NCBI RefSeq assembly: GCF_900177625.1
Contig: NZ_FXAU01000001.1
Location: forward strand, 1-64,000
DNA length: 64,000 nt
Reading direction: 5' to 3'
DNA from: Sphingobacterium psychroaquaticum
GTDB taxonomy: Bacteria; Bacteroidota; Bacteroidia; Sphingobacteriales; Sphingobacteriaceae
Position 1 is the stretch's first letter, and each line of letters starts with the position of its first letter. Of this stretch, positions 8,083-17,141 are shown in pieces. The position numbers were made by a program, and so were the translations under genes. Below the pieces are notes generated by a model. That model made no database searches, was not told the origin of the DNA, and was given only the letters and a program-made list of their open reading frames with translations.

Positions 8083-9591
8083 ATGGATATACAAGTAAGA
8101 ACCTTAACAGCAGAAGACTATAAAGACCTGAAACGGTCCATGGAGAAAGCGTATGGGAATGAAGCCGGAGAGGTGTGGACACGCGAAAATATAGAAGATA
8201 TAATTGAGTTGTTTCCAGAGGGACAGCTTTGTGTAGAAGTGAACGGTAAGGTTGTAGCTTGTGCATTATCTCTTATTATCGATTCCAAAAAGACAAATAT
8301 TTATAAAAAATACCACCAGATTATCGATGATGGTAAATTTACGGTGCACGATGATGACGGAGATATACTCTACGGTATCGAGGTATTTGTGCATCCGGAT
8401 CATCGTTCGCTACGCTTAGGGCGACGATTGTATGATGCGCGCAAAGAGTTGTGCGAAGAGATGAATCTGAAGAGTATTATCGCCGGTGGACGTATTCCGA
8501 ACTACCACAACTATGCCGATAAGATGACGCCGCGAACTTATATTGAAAAGGTAAAGCGTAAGGAAATTTACGATCCTACACTAACTTTTCAGCTTTCTAA
8601 CGACTTTCATGTACATAAGATCCTGAAAAATTATCTACCAGAAGATAAGGAGTCCAATGAGTTTGCAACCTTGCTGATGTGGGATAATATTTACTACGAG
8701 CCCGACGCACGTGCCAGCTCAGCTTCCAAGCAAACGATTCGTTTGGGGTTGGTGCAGTGGCAGATGCGTCTCTTTAAGAACGTGGAAGAGTTCTATGATC
8801 AGGTTGAGTTTTTTGTTGATGCGGTGAGTGACTATGGGGCTGATTTTATCCTCTTTCCGGAGTTTTTCAATACGCCACTCATGAGTCCCTATAATGATTT
8901 ACCAGAGCGCCATGCGATGGAACGGTTGGCGGAGTTAACAAGTGAGATTGTCGCCAAGATGCAGCAGCTTGCGGTATCTTATAATGTGAATATCATTGCT
9001 GGGTCAATGCCGACTATGGAGTACAAGAAGCTGTACAATACATCGTATCTCTGCCATCGGAGTGGTAAATTGGATATGCATAAAAAGCTGCATATTACAC
9101 CGAACGAGTTTAAGTATTACGGTATGGTCGGAGGAAATGATATCGAAGTATTTGATACGGATTGTGGACGGGTAGGGCTTCTGATTTGCTATGATGTGGA
9201 GTTTCCGGAAGTCGGTCGTATTATGGCAGACCAGGGAATGCAAATTCTGTTTGTTCCCTTTATGACAGATACGCAAAATGGCTATATGCGGGTGCGAATC
9301 TGTTCCCAAGCACGTGCTATTGAAAACGAATGCTATGTAGCGATTGCCGGTTGTGTGGGGAACTTGCCGCGGGTAAATAATATGGATATCCAGTATTCCC
9401 AATCAGCCGTTTTCACACCGTCAGATTTTGCCTTTCCGAATAATGGGATTAAAGCGGAAGCCACCCCCAATACCGAGATGGTATTGATTGCAGATGTAGA
9501 CTTATATGCACTTCGCGATTTACATGAATATGGTACAGTGAAAATTTTGAAAGACCGGCGTAAGGACTTGTATCAGGTTGTTAAAGAGTAA
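8083..9591 (+). CDS. GNAT acetyltransferase / carbon-nitrogen hydrolase fusion
   Basis: 502-residue two-domain enzyme. Residues 1 to about 150 form a GNAT acetyltransferase with the acetyl-CoA loop area at HRSLRLGRRLYD. Residues about 220-500 form a nitrilase-superfamily amidase with the catalytic triad E260 (LFPEF), K335 (KKLH) and C369 (ICYD). This architecture is known in Bacteroidota and Proteobacteria, but the substrate is not settled. I place the start at 8083 (MDIQVRTL) rather than at an in-frame ATG at 8002: the earlier start lies almost against the preceding terminator, and its extra 27 residues do not look like GNAT. Single gene. Confidence 0.88.
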   Translation: MDIQVRTLTAEDYKDLKRSMEKAYGNEAGEVWTRENIEDIIELFPEGQLCVEVNGKVVACALSLIIDSKKTNIYKKYHQIIDDGKFTVHDDDGDILYGIEVFVHPDHRSLRLGRRLYDARKELCEEMNLKSIIAGGRIPNYHNYADKMTPRTYIEKVKRKEIYDPTLTFQLSNDFHVHKILKNYLPEDKESNEFATLLMWDNIYYEPDARASSASKQTIRLGLVQWQMRLFKNVEEFYDQVEFFVDAVSDYGADFILFPEFFNTPLMSPYNDLPERHAMERLAELTSEIVAKMQQLAVSYNVNIIAGSMPTMEYKKLYNTSYLCHRSGKLDMHKKLHITPNEFKYYGMVGGNDIEVFDTDCGRVGLLICYDVEFPEVGRIMADQGMQILFVPFMTDTQNGYMRVRICSQARAIENECYVAIAGCVGNLPRVNNMDIQYSQSAVFTPSDFAFPNNGIKAEATPNTEMVLIADVDLYALRDLHEYGTVKILKDRRKDLYQVVKE

Positions 9592-9687
9592 AAAGGTGAA
9601 GAAGTAAAGAAGTGGAGGGTAAAGAGGTTAATGGGTTATGTAGGGGAGAGGGTGGTTTATCTAATTAAGGAGAAAGACTGCCAAGTC
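9592..9687. other. Low-complexity G/A-rich spacer
   Basis: Short purine-rich stretch with GTAAAGA- and GGTGAAG-like words between the fusion gene and the hairpin repeats. No gene or clear terminator is seen. Confidence 0.4.
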
Positions 9688-9914
9688 GCTGGCGCGAGCT
9701 TTCAGCTCGTGTCCAAATCAGAAATCCGAGCTACAAGCCTGCCTGCGGTAGGCAGGCTCAAACTAGCTATACGATCCTGTTCGCTGGCGCGAGTTTGTAG
9801 CTCGTGTCCAAACCAAAAGTCTGATCTGCAAGCCTGCCTGCGGTAGGCAGGCTCGAACTAGCTATACGATTCTGTCCTCGTTCGGTGGCGCGAGGCTACC
9901 TGCGATAGACAGCC
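9688..9914. repeat. Tandem 95-bp hairpin repeats
   Basis: Two full copies (9688-9782 and 9783-9877) and a decayed third start (about 9884-9914). Each full copy holds a small stem starting CGAG (9695-9709; 9790-9804) and a 9-bp stem, AGCCTGCCT with AGGCAGGCT around GCGGT. The small stem keeps pairing although its sequence changes between copies and in the single copy at 49803. The open frame running through it is a by-product of the repeat. Confidence 0.8.
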
Positions 9915-9956
9915 TCTTTTGTATTTACGGCAAAGGAATTGCCTTCATTCCTTATT

Positions 9957-10403
9957 CTATTCTGATACTTCAATGTAATCTTCCGCTTTGGGAACTTGTT
10001 GAATTTTGGCGTTCCATTCCTCAGGTATGGTCGTCAGTTTACGCTCTACTAAGTCTAACCACGCGCCATCGATAAGAATGGTGGCTGCTTTAACGCCATC
10101 GGCTCTGTATATGACGTGGCGGAAAGAAAAACGATGTTTCTTGACATGATACTTGGTCAGCTCCACGGTTACGTAGATCTTATCGTTCAAACCGATTTCC
10201 CGGTGATAGAATAGTTCCTCCCGGAAAAGAATAGGGCCAATGTTTTGTTTAGCGAGTTCGTTGGCAGATAAACCAGATGCACTTAGCATATTGATCCGGG
10301 CTTGCGCACCAAAATCAGCATAGGCCGAGTGACGTAAATGACGGTTGGGATCTAACTGTGCCCACAATACCTGACCTTCATAAAAAATATTATTCTTGTC
10401 CAT
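9957..10403 (-). CDS. Hotdog-fold acyl-CoA thioesterase
   Basis: 148-residue cytosolic protein of the 4HBT/YbgC-like thioesterase family, which hydrolyses acyl-CoA thioesters. The active-site segment WAQLDPNRHLRHSAY (about residues 14-28) fits the family pattern D-x-N-x-H, with the aspartate as likely catalytic residue. The rest follows the usual beta-strand order, including FYHREIGLNDKIYV. The length is typical. It lies 60 bp downstream of the DUF819 gene on the same strand and may be co-transcribed. The acyl substrate cannot be told. Confidence 0.85.
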   Translation of the reverse strand: MDKNNIFYEGQVLWAQLDPNRHLRHSAYADFGAQARINMLSASGLSANELAKQNIGPILFREELFYHREIGLNDKIYVTVELTKYHVKKHRFSFRHVIYRADGVKAATILIDGAWLDLVERKLTTIPEEWNAKIQQVPKAEDYIEVSE

Positions 10404-10463
10404 TTTCTTAGCTTTTTAACAAGATAAGAAAAAAGTATAACATCTCTTTGCTATGGGGTGAGG

Positions 10464-11729
10464 CTAGATGGGCGATACCATTTGCATCAGTAAAGCCGTT
10501 AACCAACCTGCGTACGTGCCAATGGCGTAGCCGAACACCGCTAACACAACACCGACCGACACTAAGGAAGGGTGAAAGGCTGCCGCAGTGACGGTCGCCG
10601 AAGCAACGCCACCTACGTTCGCCATACTGCCAACCGCGAAATAGAAAAATGGAGCCTTGATAATCTTTCCGACAATGAATAAACATAACGCATGGAAGCT
10701 AATCCAAATTATACCCACCAGGAACAATCCCGGATTATCAAAAATAGCACGTATGTCCATTTGCATACCAATGGTAACGATCAACATATAAAGGAAGACA
10801 GTTCCCAGTTTTGAAGCGCCTGCATGTTCCAATTTTTTTGCACGCGTAAAAGAAAGTCCGATTCCGAAAATCGTAGCAAAAAGTATGATCCAGAAGAATG
10901 AGTTTGTCAACGAGAATTTTTCCAGGACAGGGTAGTGCGTCGCTAAATAGCTTGAAACCGGAGTTGCCAAAAGAGAGGCCAGCCCTGTACCTGCAAAGGC
11001 CAAGGATAACATCATAATAATATCTTTTGTCTCTGGAATTCGTGTATTTTCCTTTGCTTTACTATCCATTCTTTTCATTAGGGCATCCACATCTGAAGCA
11101 TCTGCTTTAAAGAACGCATCTACTTTCTTTGATTTACTCGCACCAAATAACAATAGCGCCATCCACAGATAAGCGACGAATGCATCGACAGCGATAATGG
11201 CAGAAAATAGTTTCGGTGAAGGTTGTAAGATTTCTTTAAGAGCCACTTGATTGGCACTACCACCAACCCAAGAGCCAGCAAGAGCACCAAGGCCCCGCCA
11301 TACTTCGTCTGGTCCGGCACCACCTACCACTTGAGGTGCAAAAAGAGAGACAACCCATACCGCTAAAGGTCCACCCAGCATGATGCCGATTGTTCCTGTT
11401 ATAAACATTAACCCTGCACGTTTGCGCAGGTTCCACATTTCCTTTAAATCCAGATTTATAGTAAATAAAATAAGACATGCCGGAAGGAAATAGCGACTGC
11501 CAACACTAGTGAATGGGGAGTCTTCGCCATCAAAAACATTTAATGTATTTAATATCCCGGGTAAGAAATAGCATAAAAGGAGGGGAGGTACAACGGATAG
11601 AAAGCCTTGAATATATTTGTTTTTGAGATTAGAGATGTAGAAAACCAACCCTAAGACAGCCATCAAAATTCCAAAAACAGCGGCATTGTCCGTGATTAGC
11701 GGTGTAACATCTTCGATTCCATTTTGCAT
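10464..11729 (-). CDS. DUF819 family membrane protein
   Basis: 421-residue integral membrane protein with about 11-12 hydrophobic segments, matching the DUF819 (YjcL-like) family of uncharacterised permease-like proteins. Two glycine-rich inverted halves are visible (GGAGPDEVWRGLGALAGSW near 142 and GSMANVGGVASATVTAAAF near 371), a pattern like that of secondary transporters. A charged cytosolic loop (residues about 210-235) separates them. It is upstream of the thioesterase gene and divergent from the Gfo/Idh/MocA pair. Transport function is an inference from topology. Confidence 0.85.
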   Translation of the reverse strand: MQNGIEDVTPLITDNAAVFGILMAVLGLVFYISNLKNKYIQGFLSVVPPLLLCYFLPGILNTLNVFDGEDSPFTSVGSRYFLPACLILFTINLDLKEMWNLRKRAGLMFITGTIGIMLGGPLAVWVVSLFAPQVVGGAGPDEVWRGLGALAGSWVGGSANQVALKEILQPSPKLFSAIIAVDAFVAYLWMALLLFGASKSKKVDAFFKADASDVDALMKRMDSKAKENTRIPETKDIIMMLSLAFAGTGLASLLATPVSSYLATHYPVLEKFSLTNSFFWIILFATIFGIGLSFTRAKKLEHAGASKLGTVFLYMLIVTIGMQMDIRAIFDNPGLFLVGIIWISFHALCLFIVGKIIKAPFFYFAVGSMANVGGVASATVTAAAFHPSLVSVGVVLAVFGYAIGTYAGWLTALLMQMVSPI

Positions 11730-11850
11730 AATTTTCGGGTTATTGTTAAATTGCTGGTGAAATTATGCATTAATTTCGGATTGACAATTGTTTTTTTGTT
11801 ATTCTTGCATAAAGTTGCATCTTCTTTTTAAAGAACCTTAAACTATAACT

Positions 11851-13128
11851 ATGATAAATCGTAGGGATTTTATACGAAATAGCGGCATCGTGTTGGGAAC
11901 AGCCGCAGTAGGGCAATCAGCCTTTGCAAATCCGACAGCCAACAAAGCAAAAACTATACGTGTGGGCTTGGTGGGCTGTGGAGGCCGTGGAACAGGAGCT
12001 GTGTTTCAAGCCTTAGATGCAGATCCAGATGTTCATGTTGTCGCATTGGCCGACGTTTTTCAAGATAATTTAAGCAATGCGCTTTCGGCATTGAAAGCTA
12101 AATATGGCGATCGTATTGAGGTGACGGAAAAGACTTCTTACCTCGGCTTTGATGCCTATGAAAAACTTATCAAATCGGATGTTGATGTCGTCTTGTTATG
12201 TACGCCTCCAAACTTTAGACCGACACATCTTTCTTTAGCGATTAAGGAAGGAAAGCATGTGTTTTGTGAAAAGCCGGTTGCTATTGATATCCCAGGGCTT
12301 CATCAAGTTGAAGAGGCCGTTAAGCTTGCCAAACAAAAGAATTTGTCTATCGTAAGTGGGTTCTGTTTTCGGTATTCGTTTCCAAATCGGGAATTAATAA
12401 GTCGGATCCATGGAGGAGCTTTAGGCGATATCAAAGCAGTTTCTACATTTCGTCACGGAGGGGAGTTAAGCTACAGAGAGCGCCAACCAGGGTGGAGCGA
12501 TTTAGAATATCAACTTCGAAACTGGTTTTACTATCAGCGTTATTCGGGTGATATGATCGTAGAACAGACGATCCATAGTATCGATTATATGTCATGGGTG
12601 TTAAATAATGAATTACCGGTTAAGGTTACAGCAACCGGTGGACGACAAAGTCGCCCTTGGAATAAATACGGCAATGTTTATGATCACTTTACCGTGGAAT
12701 ACGAGTACGGAAATGGTTTCCGTGGATTCCACTTCGGTCGCCAGCAAAATGGTACGACATCAAGAAATACCGTAGAGGTGATGGGGACTAAAGGGTATGC
12801 GAATGTAGCGATCAACAGCAGTTATGAGCTCTTCGGAGAGCAGCCTTGGAAAAACGAGCAACGTTTGAACAATATGTACCAGACGCAGCATGATGAACTT
12901 TTTAAGGCGTTGAAAGAAGGCCGGACAGTAAATGATGGCGATTTTATGGTCAATTCAACGTTGTTGGCAATCTGGGGTCGTGCATCTGCTTATTCCGGAA
13001 AAACAATTACGCTGGATGAGATCCTGAATTCAAAAGAGCAATTGGGGCCGTCGGTCGATAATTATGAATGGAATATGAAGGCCGATGAATTGCCAATCGC
13101 AAGACCGGGTAGCTATAAATTTGTATAA
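11851..13128 (+). CDS. Gfo/Idh/MocA oxidoreductase with Tat signal
   Basis: 425-residue NAD(P)-dependent oxidoreductase of the Gfo/Idh/MocA family. A twin-arginine signal (RRDFIRNSG, then a hydrophobic run to about residue 26) predicts export of the folded, cofactor-loaded enzyme to the periplasm. The Rossmann loop GCGGRGTGAV is near residue 42, and the family EKP motif (FCEKPVAID) near 139. The C-terminal beta-sheet domain follows from about 170. It is separated by one base from a second family member, so the two are translationally coupled. The substrate, probably a sugar or inositol-like polyol, is not identifiable. Confidence 0.9.
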   Translation: MINRRDFIRNSGIVLGTAAVGQSAFANPTANKAKTIRVGLVGCGGRGTGAVFQALDADPDVHVVALADVFQDNLSNALSALKAKYGDRIEVTEKTSYLGFDAYEKLIKSDVDVVLLCTPPNFRPTHLSLAIKEGKHVFCEKPVAIDIPGLHQVEEAVKLAKQKNLSIVSGFCFRYSFPNRELISRIHGGALGDIKAVSTFRHGGELSYRERQPGWSDLEYQLRNWFYYQRYSGDMIVEQTIHSIDYMSWVLNNELPVKVTATGGRQSRPWNKYGNVYDHFTVEYEYGNGFRGFHFGRQQNGTTSRNTVEVMGTKGYANVAINSSYELFGEQPWKNEQRLNNMYQTQHDELFKALKEGRTVNDGDFMVNSTLLAIWGRASAYSGKTITLDEILNSKEQLGPSVDNYEWNMKADELPIARPGSYKFV

Positions 13129-13129
13129 T

Positions 13130-14203
13130 ATGGAGCAAATTCGTGTTCTGGTGGTCGGTTGTGGAAACATGGGGGCTTCTCATGCGACGGCATACCACCA
13201 TGATGCAGGTTTTGAGGTGGTAGGTTTGGTATCGAGAGGAACGAGCAAAGATGTCTTGAATGCGAAGCTAGGAACGAATTATCCGACCTTTGAAGATTAT
13301 TCGGAAGCACTAGCGCGTGTTCAGCCAGATGCAGTTTGTATTTCCACCTATCCCGATACACATGAGAGCTATGCTATTATGGCTTTTGATGCGGGGGCGC
13401 ATGTGTTTATCGAAAAACCATTGGCCGATACCGTACTGGGAGCAACGCGTGTGATCGATGCGGCCAAGCGAAGTGGAAAGAAACTTGTGGTCGGTTATAT
13501 TTTGCGCCATCACCCGTCCTGGATAAAATTTGTTGAGCTCGGGAAAACATTAGGCTCACCGTTGGTATTCCGCATGAACCTGAATCAACAAAGTCAAGGA
13601 TACATGTGGGATGTGCATAAAAATCTGATGAATAGCTTAAGTCCAATCGTGGACTGTGGCGTCCATTATATCGATGTGATGTGTCAGATGACGACTGCGA
13701 ACCCCGTTCAGGTAACGGCTATCGGAGCGCGCTTAACAGACGAAATCCCAGCAGATAACTACAATTATGGGCAGCTACAGATTCGCTTTGATGATGGCTC
13801 CGTGGGTTGGTATGAAGCGGGTTGGGGGCCTATGATGAGTGAAACAGCCTTCTTTGTGAAAGATGTTATCGGACCTAAAGGGTCGGTATCTATTGTTGCG
13901 AAAGAAGCTTCCGCAGCGGGTAAATCTGATTCAGTTGCGGCCCACACGCAAACAGAATCGATTCGATTGCATCACGCTGCGCTGGATGGAGATAATAAAT
14001 TTATACGTGCCGACGAATGGTTTGACCTGACCGATGAACCCGATCATCAAGCCTTGTGCGATCGGGAACAAGCGTTCTTTTTGCACGCCATAAAGCACGA
14101 TATAGATCTGTCTAAATCAATGGATGATGCGTTGAATAGTCTGCGTATAGCAATTGCGTGCGATGAGTCTGTAAAAACAGGTGCTGTCGTTTCTTTGCGT
14201 TAG
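13130..14203 (+). CDS. Gfo/Idh/MocA oxidoreductase, cytosolic
   Basis: 357-residue oxidoreductase without a signal peptide. It has the Rossmann loop VVGCGNMGASH at the very N-terminus, FIEKPLADT near residue 98, and a C-terminal substrate domain with the family's GVHYIDVM helix near 182. The start at 13130 (MEQIRVLV) is chosen because the family begins right at this strand; an earlier in-frame ATG at 13085 would overlap the upstream gene. It follows the Tat-exported paralogue after one base, so a shared pathway split over two compartments is likely. Cofactor and substrate are not proven. Confidence 0.9.
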   Translation: MEQIRVLVVGCGNMGASHATAYHHDAGFEVVGLVSRGTSKDVLNAKLGTNYPTFEDYSEALARVQPDAVCISTYPDTHESYAIMAFDAGAHVFIEKPLADTVLGATRVIDAAKRSGKKLVVGYILRHHPSWIKFVELGKTLGSPLVFRMNLNQQSQGYMWDVHKNLMNSLSPIVDCGVHYIDVMCQMTTANPVQVTAIGARLTDEIPADNYNYGQLQIRFDDGSVGWYEAGWGPMMSETAFFVKDVIGPKGSVSIVAKEASAAGKSDSVAAHTQTESIRLHHAALDGDNKFIRADEWFDLTDEPDHQALCDREQAFFLHAIKHDIDLSKSMDDALNSLRIAIACDESVKTGAVVSLR

Positions 14204-14215
14204 AAAATATGAATG

Positions 14216-16111
14216 TTAAATAGCTGTAACCGTAAACTCTGTTCGACGGTTCAGCTGTTTTCCTTCCTCCGTGGTGTTGTCTGCCACAGGTTTGCTTTGA
14301 CCATATCCTCTTACCGTTAAACGTTCTGCACCTATTCCTTTGGCTTGCAGGTATTCTTTTACCGACTTCGCACGGTTTTCAGATAGTTGTTGATTTCGTT
14401 CTATCGTTCCTGTATTATCCGTATGCCCCCCGATTTCAATTTTTATACGTGTGTTTACCTGTAAAAACCGGATGAGCGCCCCTAGGTCAGCATCAGATTG
14501 TGGTAATATTTCAAAGCTATTGGTGGCGAAGTAAATATTGTTGAGTTTACTGCTAGAACCGAGTGCAATAGGTTTGAGTTCTATATCTGCGGTAAAAGCT
14601 TCATCTGCAAATTCAGCTTTATCTAATGCATATTGTTGCGATTCAAATAAATAACCTTTTTGCTGCACATGGACGGCGTAGTTGTGTCCAATGGGAAGTG
14701 TGGCGAGGAATGTACCATCGTCTTGATCGCTTTCATCTTCAAAAACAACCATGTTGCTTTTTGTATTGGTGACACTGATCGTGGCTCGTAATGTTTTCTT
14801 TGTATCCGCATCGCGTATAGTGCCTTGGATATAGGCGACCGCTCCTGGCCGAATGGCTTGCGGAAGTTCAAACGTGTAAATATCCAGTTGACCGCTGCTA
14901 TCCTGTGCTGCTAGGTGTCCTATTTTTCCATTCATACTAACATGGAGCGCTGTTTGGTCGCGAAAGTTGTTGATGGCATTTCCCATGTTAACCGGAATGC
15001 TCCATTTGCCATCCTTGTTCAAGGTACTTTTAAAGATATCCTTTCGCCCAAAGCCAGGCCATCCATCCGAAGCAAAGTATAGTGTGCTGTTGTCGGCGTG
15101 TATATAGGGAGAGCTTTCGTCGTATTTACTGTTGATGTTTGGTCCTAAGTTCTCCGGAATATTCCAGGTGCCATCATCTTTACGCGTACTTTTATAGATG
15201 TCGTATCCACCGATGCTGCCTTGTCTGTTGCTCACAAAGTAGAGCGTTTTTCCATCCGCCGAAATCGCGGGTTGCGATTCCCATCCCTTGGTATTGATCG
15301 GGGCACCTAGGTTATGCGGTGTACTCCATACGCCGTTTTCACGCTTGGAGACGTATATATCACAACTTCCCATTCCATTAGGCCAGTTACAGCCCGTAAA
15401 AAAGAGGTATGTCCCGTCGGGAGATATACAATGTGCACCCTCGTTGAAATCGTCGGAATTGATTTTGCCAACGAGCTTCTCCGCGATCGACCATTGCCCA
15501 TCCTGCAAGTGACTTTCGTAAAAGTTCTCCTGATTGGCTGTTTTACGTGTGAAAATGATGTTTTTGTTGTCAGCCGTCAGCTTGGGGAAGTATTCATCAT
15601 CATCTGTGTTTATGGCATTGTCAACTTTTACAAGCTTGAAATCAGGTTGCAGGCTCAGGTTGGCCATACTGAAATCACAGTCTCTTATATACTTATCCGT
15701 AAGTTCTGTACTGCGACCTAAACGGGTTTGAATCTCTTTGTATTTCTCCAGATTTGTTTTCGCTGCGCTATACTGACCACTGAAGAGAAGGGCTTCCCCA
15801 ATTCCGAAATAGGTGAGTGTTGTTAGTTGCGGATCGATGCGTAGCACCTCTTGATATGCGGAGACGGCTTTTTCATAGTGTTCTGTTTTTCGATAAATAT
15901 CACCGAGCTGCTGATAGGCCGTCGCGAAGTTTTTGTCTTGCTTGACAGCCTCGAGTAAATGTTTTTGTGCTTGGCTATAATCGTTCGAACGGAGTGCTTT
16001 ATTGGATTCGATATAATATTCCTGTGCTTTCTTATTTGGAGAAGGCTTTTGCGCAAAAGCAAGTGTAATGGAGCAGAGAAAACTAAGGATAACCGTTCTA
16101 ACGTATGCCAT
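14216..16111 (-). CDS. OmpA-family protein with TPR and PD40 repeats
   Basis: 631-residue cell-envelope protein: signal peptide (cleavage near residue 20), TPR repeats (about 25-150), WD40-like PD40 propeller blades (about 165-420, with repeated SPDGTYLFF and SADGKTLYFVSN motifs), a carboxypeptidase-regulatory-like beta domain (about 430-510), and a C-terminal OmpA domain (about 520-631, with GHTDNTG and RAKSVKEYL) that binds peptidoglycan. This architecture is common in Bacteroidota and is related to PorE/SprF-linked OmpA proteins of the type IX secretion system. No secretion gene is next to it, so that link stays open. It is convergent with the Gfo/Idh pair, 12 bp apart. Confidence 0.9.
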   Translation of the reverse strand: MAYVRTVILSFLCSITLAFAQKPSPNKKAQEYYIESNKALRSNDYSQAQKHLLEAVKQDKNFATAYQQLGDIYRKTEHYEKAVSAYQEVLRIDPQLTTLTYFGIGEALLFSGQYSAAKTNLEKYKEIQTRLGRSTELTDKYIRDCDFSMANLSLQPDFKLVKVDNAINTDDDEYFPKLTADNKNIIFTRKTANQENFYESHLQDGQWSIAEKLVGKINSDDFNEGAHCISPDGTYLFFTGCNWPNGMGSCDIYVSKRENGVWSTPHNLGAPINTKGWESQPAISADGKTLYFVSNRQGSIGGYDIYKSTRKDDGTWNIPENLGPNINSKYDESSPYIHADNSTLYFASDGWPGFGRKDIFKSTLNKDGKWSIPVNMGNAINNFRDQTALHVSMNGKIGHLAAQDSSGQLDIYTFELPQAIRPGAVAYIQGTIRDADTKKTLRATISVTNTKSNMVVFEDESDQDDGTFLATLPIGHNYAVHVQQKGYLFESQQYALDKAEFADEAFTADIELKPIALGSSSKLNNIYFATNSFEILPQSDADLGALIRFLQVNTRIKIEIGGHTDNTGTIERNQQLSENRAKSVKEYLQAKGIGAERLTVRGYGQSKPVADNTTEEGKQLNRRTEFTVTAI

Positions 16112-16172
16112 AAGGAATTCAAAAGTTTACTCAAACTTACCTAATTTTACGTTGTGCCGCAAATGGCTAGAC

Positions 16173-16275
16173 AAGCGCGCTCGGAACTAACGCCGGGAGC
16201 TTGAAAGCGCGTTCGGATTTTAGCGGCCGGTCTCCTGTATAATAGAACTTGCCCGTAAGGAGCGCGCGAGCTTAT
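16173..16275. repeat. GC-rich degenerate repeat between OmpA-type gene and queE
   Basis: AAGCGCG(C/T)TCGGA begins at 16173 and again at 16205 (period 32), followed by AGCGCGCGAGCT near 16261. The block is much richer in G+C than its surroundings and resembles the GCGCGAG-type repeats at 9688 and 49803. No gene is seen. Confidence 0.5.
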
Positions 16276-16286
16276 ATCAGAACGCC

Positions 16287-16916
16287 TTATGGAATATTGA
16301 GATATTTATGCGTTTGCAATGATATTTCCCAACGCGGATTCTCTTTTACATAATCAATAATCAAGGGGGTCATTTCCGCTGATTTGGACCATTCCGGTTG
16401 TAAGTATAGTTTGCAATCTTTCCCCACAAAGCGTGCATGCTCTTCTGCCCATTGAAAATCACTTTTATTGAATACGATAACCTTCAGCTCTCCAGCTGCG
16501 TTAAGCACATCTGGACGTGGTCCTTTGAATTTTTTTGGCGATAGACAAATCCAGTCCCAAAAGCCAGAAAGAGGATAAGCGCCTGATGTTTCCATGAACG
16601 TTTGTATTCCCGCTTCCTTAAGTCCTTTTGTGAGGTAATCTAAATTATATAATAGGGGTTCCCCACCAGTAATAACGACCGTTTTTGACGGGTGTTTTTT
16701 TGCATTTTCGATAATGGTATCGGCGGGCGTTAAGGGATGAAGGTTGGCATCCCAACTTTCTTTTACATCACACCAATGGCATCCTACATCACAGCCACCA
16801 AGACGGATAAAGTACGCTGCCTTTCCCATATGGTATCCTTCACCCTGTATTGTATAGAACTCTTCCATTAAAGGAAGTAAACTACCATCTTCTGGAACCT
16901 GATTCGACATAATCAT
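16287..16916 (-). CDS. queE: 7-carboxy-7-deazaguanine synthase
   Basis: 209-residue radical SAM enzyme that makes 7-carboxy-7-deazaguanine, a step to preQ0 and queuosine in tRNA. The N-terminal EEFYTIQGEG substrate motif is near residue 17. The iron-sulfur motif is C-x3-C-x2-C (GGCDVGCHWCD, near 42-49). VVITGGEPLL near 77 is the SAM-binding glycine-rich strand. The start at 16916 gives MIMSNQ; an in-frame ATG at 16910 is equally possible. A TACCTTTG -7 box lies 16 bp upstream. No other queuosine gene is adjacent. Confidence 0.93.
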   Translation of the reverse strand: MIMSNQVPEDGSLLPLMEEFYTIQGEGYHMGKAAYFIRLGGCDVGCHWCDVKESWDANLHPLTPADTIIENAKKHPSKTVVITGGEPLLYNLDYLTKGLKEAGIQTFMETSGAYPLSGFWDWICLSPKKFKGPRPDVLNAAGELKVIVFNKSDFQWAEEHARFVGKDCKLYLQPEWSKSAEMTPLIIDYVKENPRWEISLQTHKYLNIP

Positions 16917-16932
16917 TTTTCTTTAAAGTCCA

Positions 16933-16940
16933 CAAAGGTA
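16933..16940 (-). promoter_or_regulatory. -7 box of queE promoter
   Basis: TACCTTTG on the minus strand, an exact TAnnTTTG match 16 bp before the queE start. A possible -33 TTG lies about 16 bp further upstream, which is a short spacing. Confidence 0.5.
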
Positions 16941-17141
16941 CGAAAAATACACGTAGCAATTGCGTATCTCCCAGAGTAGGGCACTTTGTTGATTCACATC
17001 AAAACCATTTGTCGTTTCATTTGTTGTTTATATAGAGGCAATAGCGCATAAAGCATGTTTTTTTGACGTGTACGTGAGATTACCTTGTTCATTTTGAGCA
17101 CCCCAAAGTAACAATCAGATTAAAAAACAAATTACATAGAT

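Noticed and set aside
9631..9846. Open frame of 71 codons on the plus strand
   Set aside because: It runs through the 95-bp tandem hairpin repeat and repeats itself; no start signal or family resemblance.
9688..9877. CRISPR array
   Set aside because: Only two full units, the repeat is nearly the whole unit, and there are no distinct spacers or cas genes.
15314..15721. 135-codon open frame antisense to the OmpA/PD40 gene
   Set aside because: Opposite to a clear coding gene and without any known domain.
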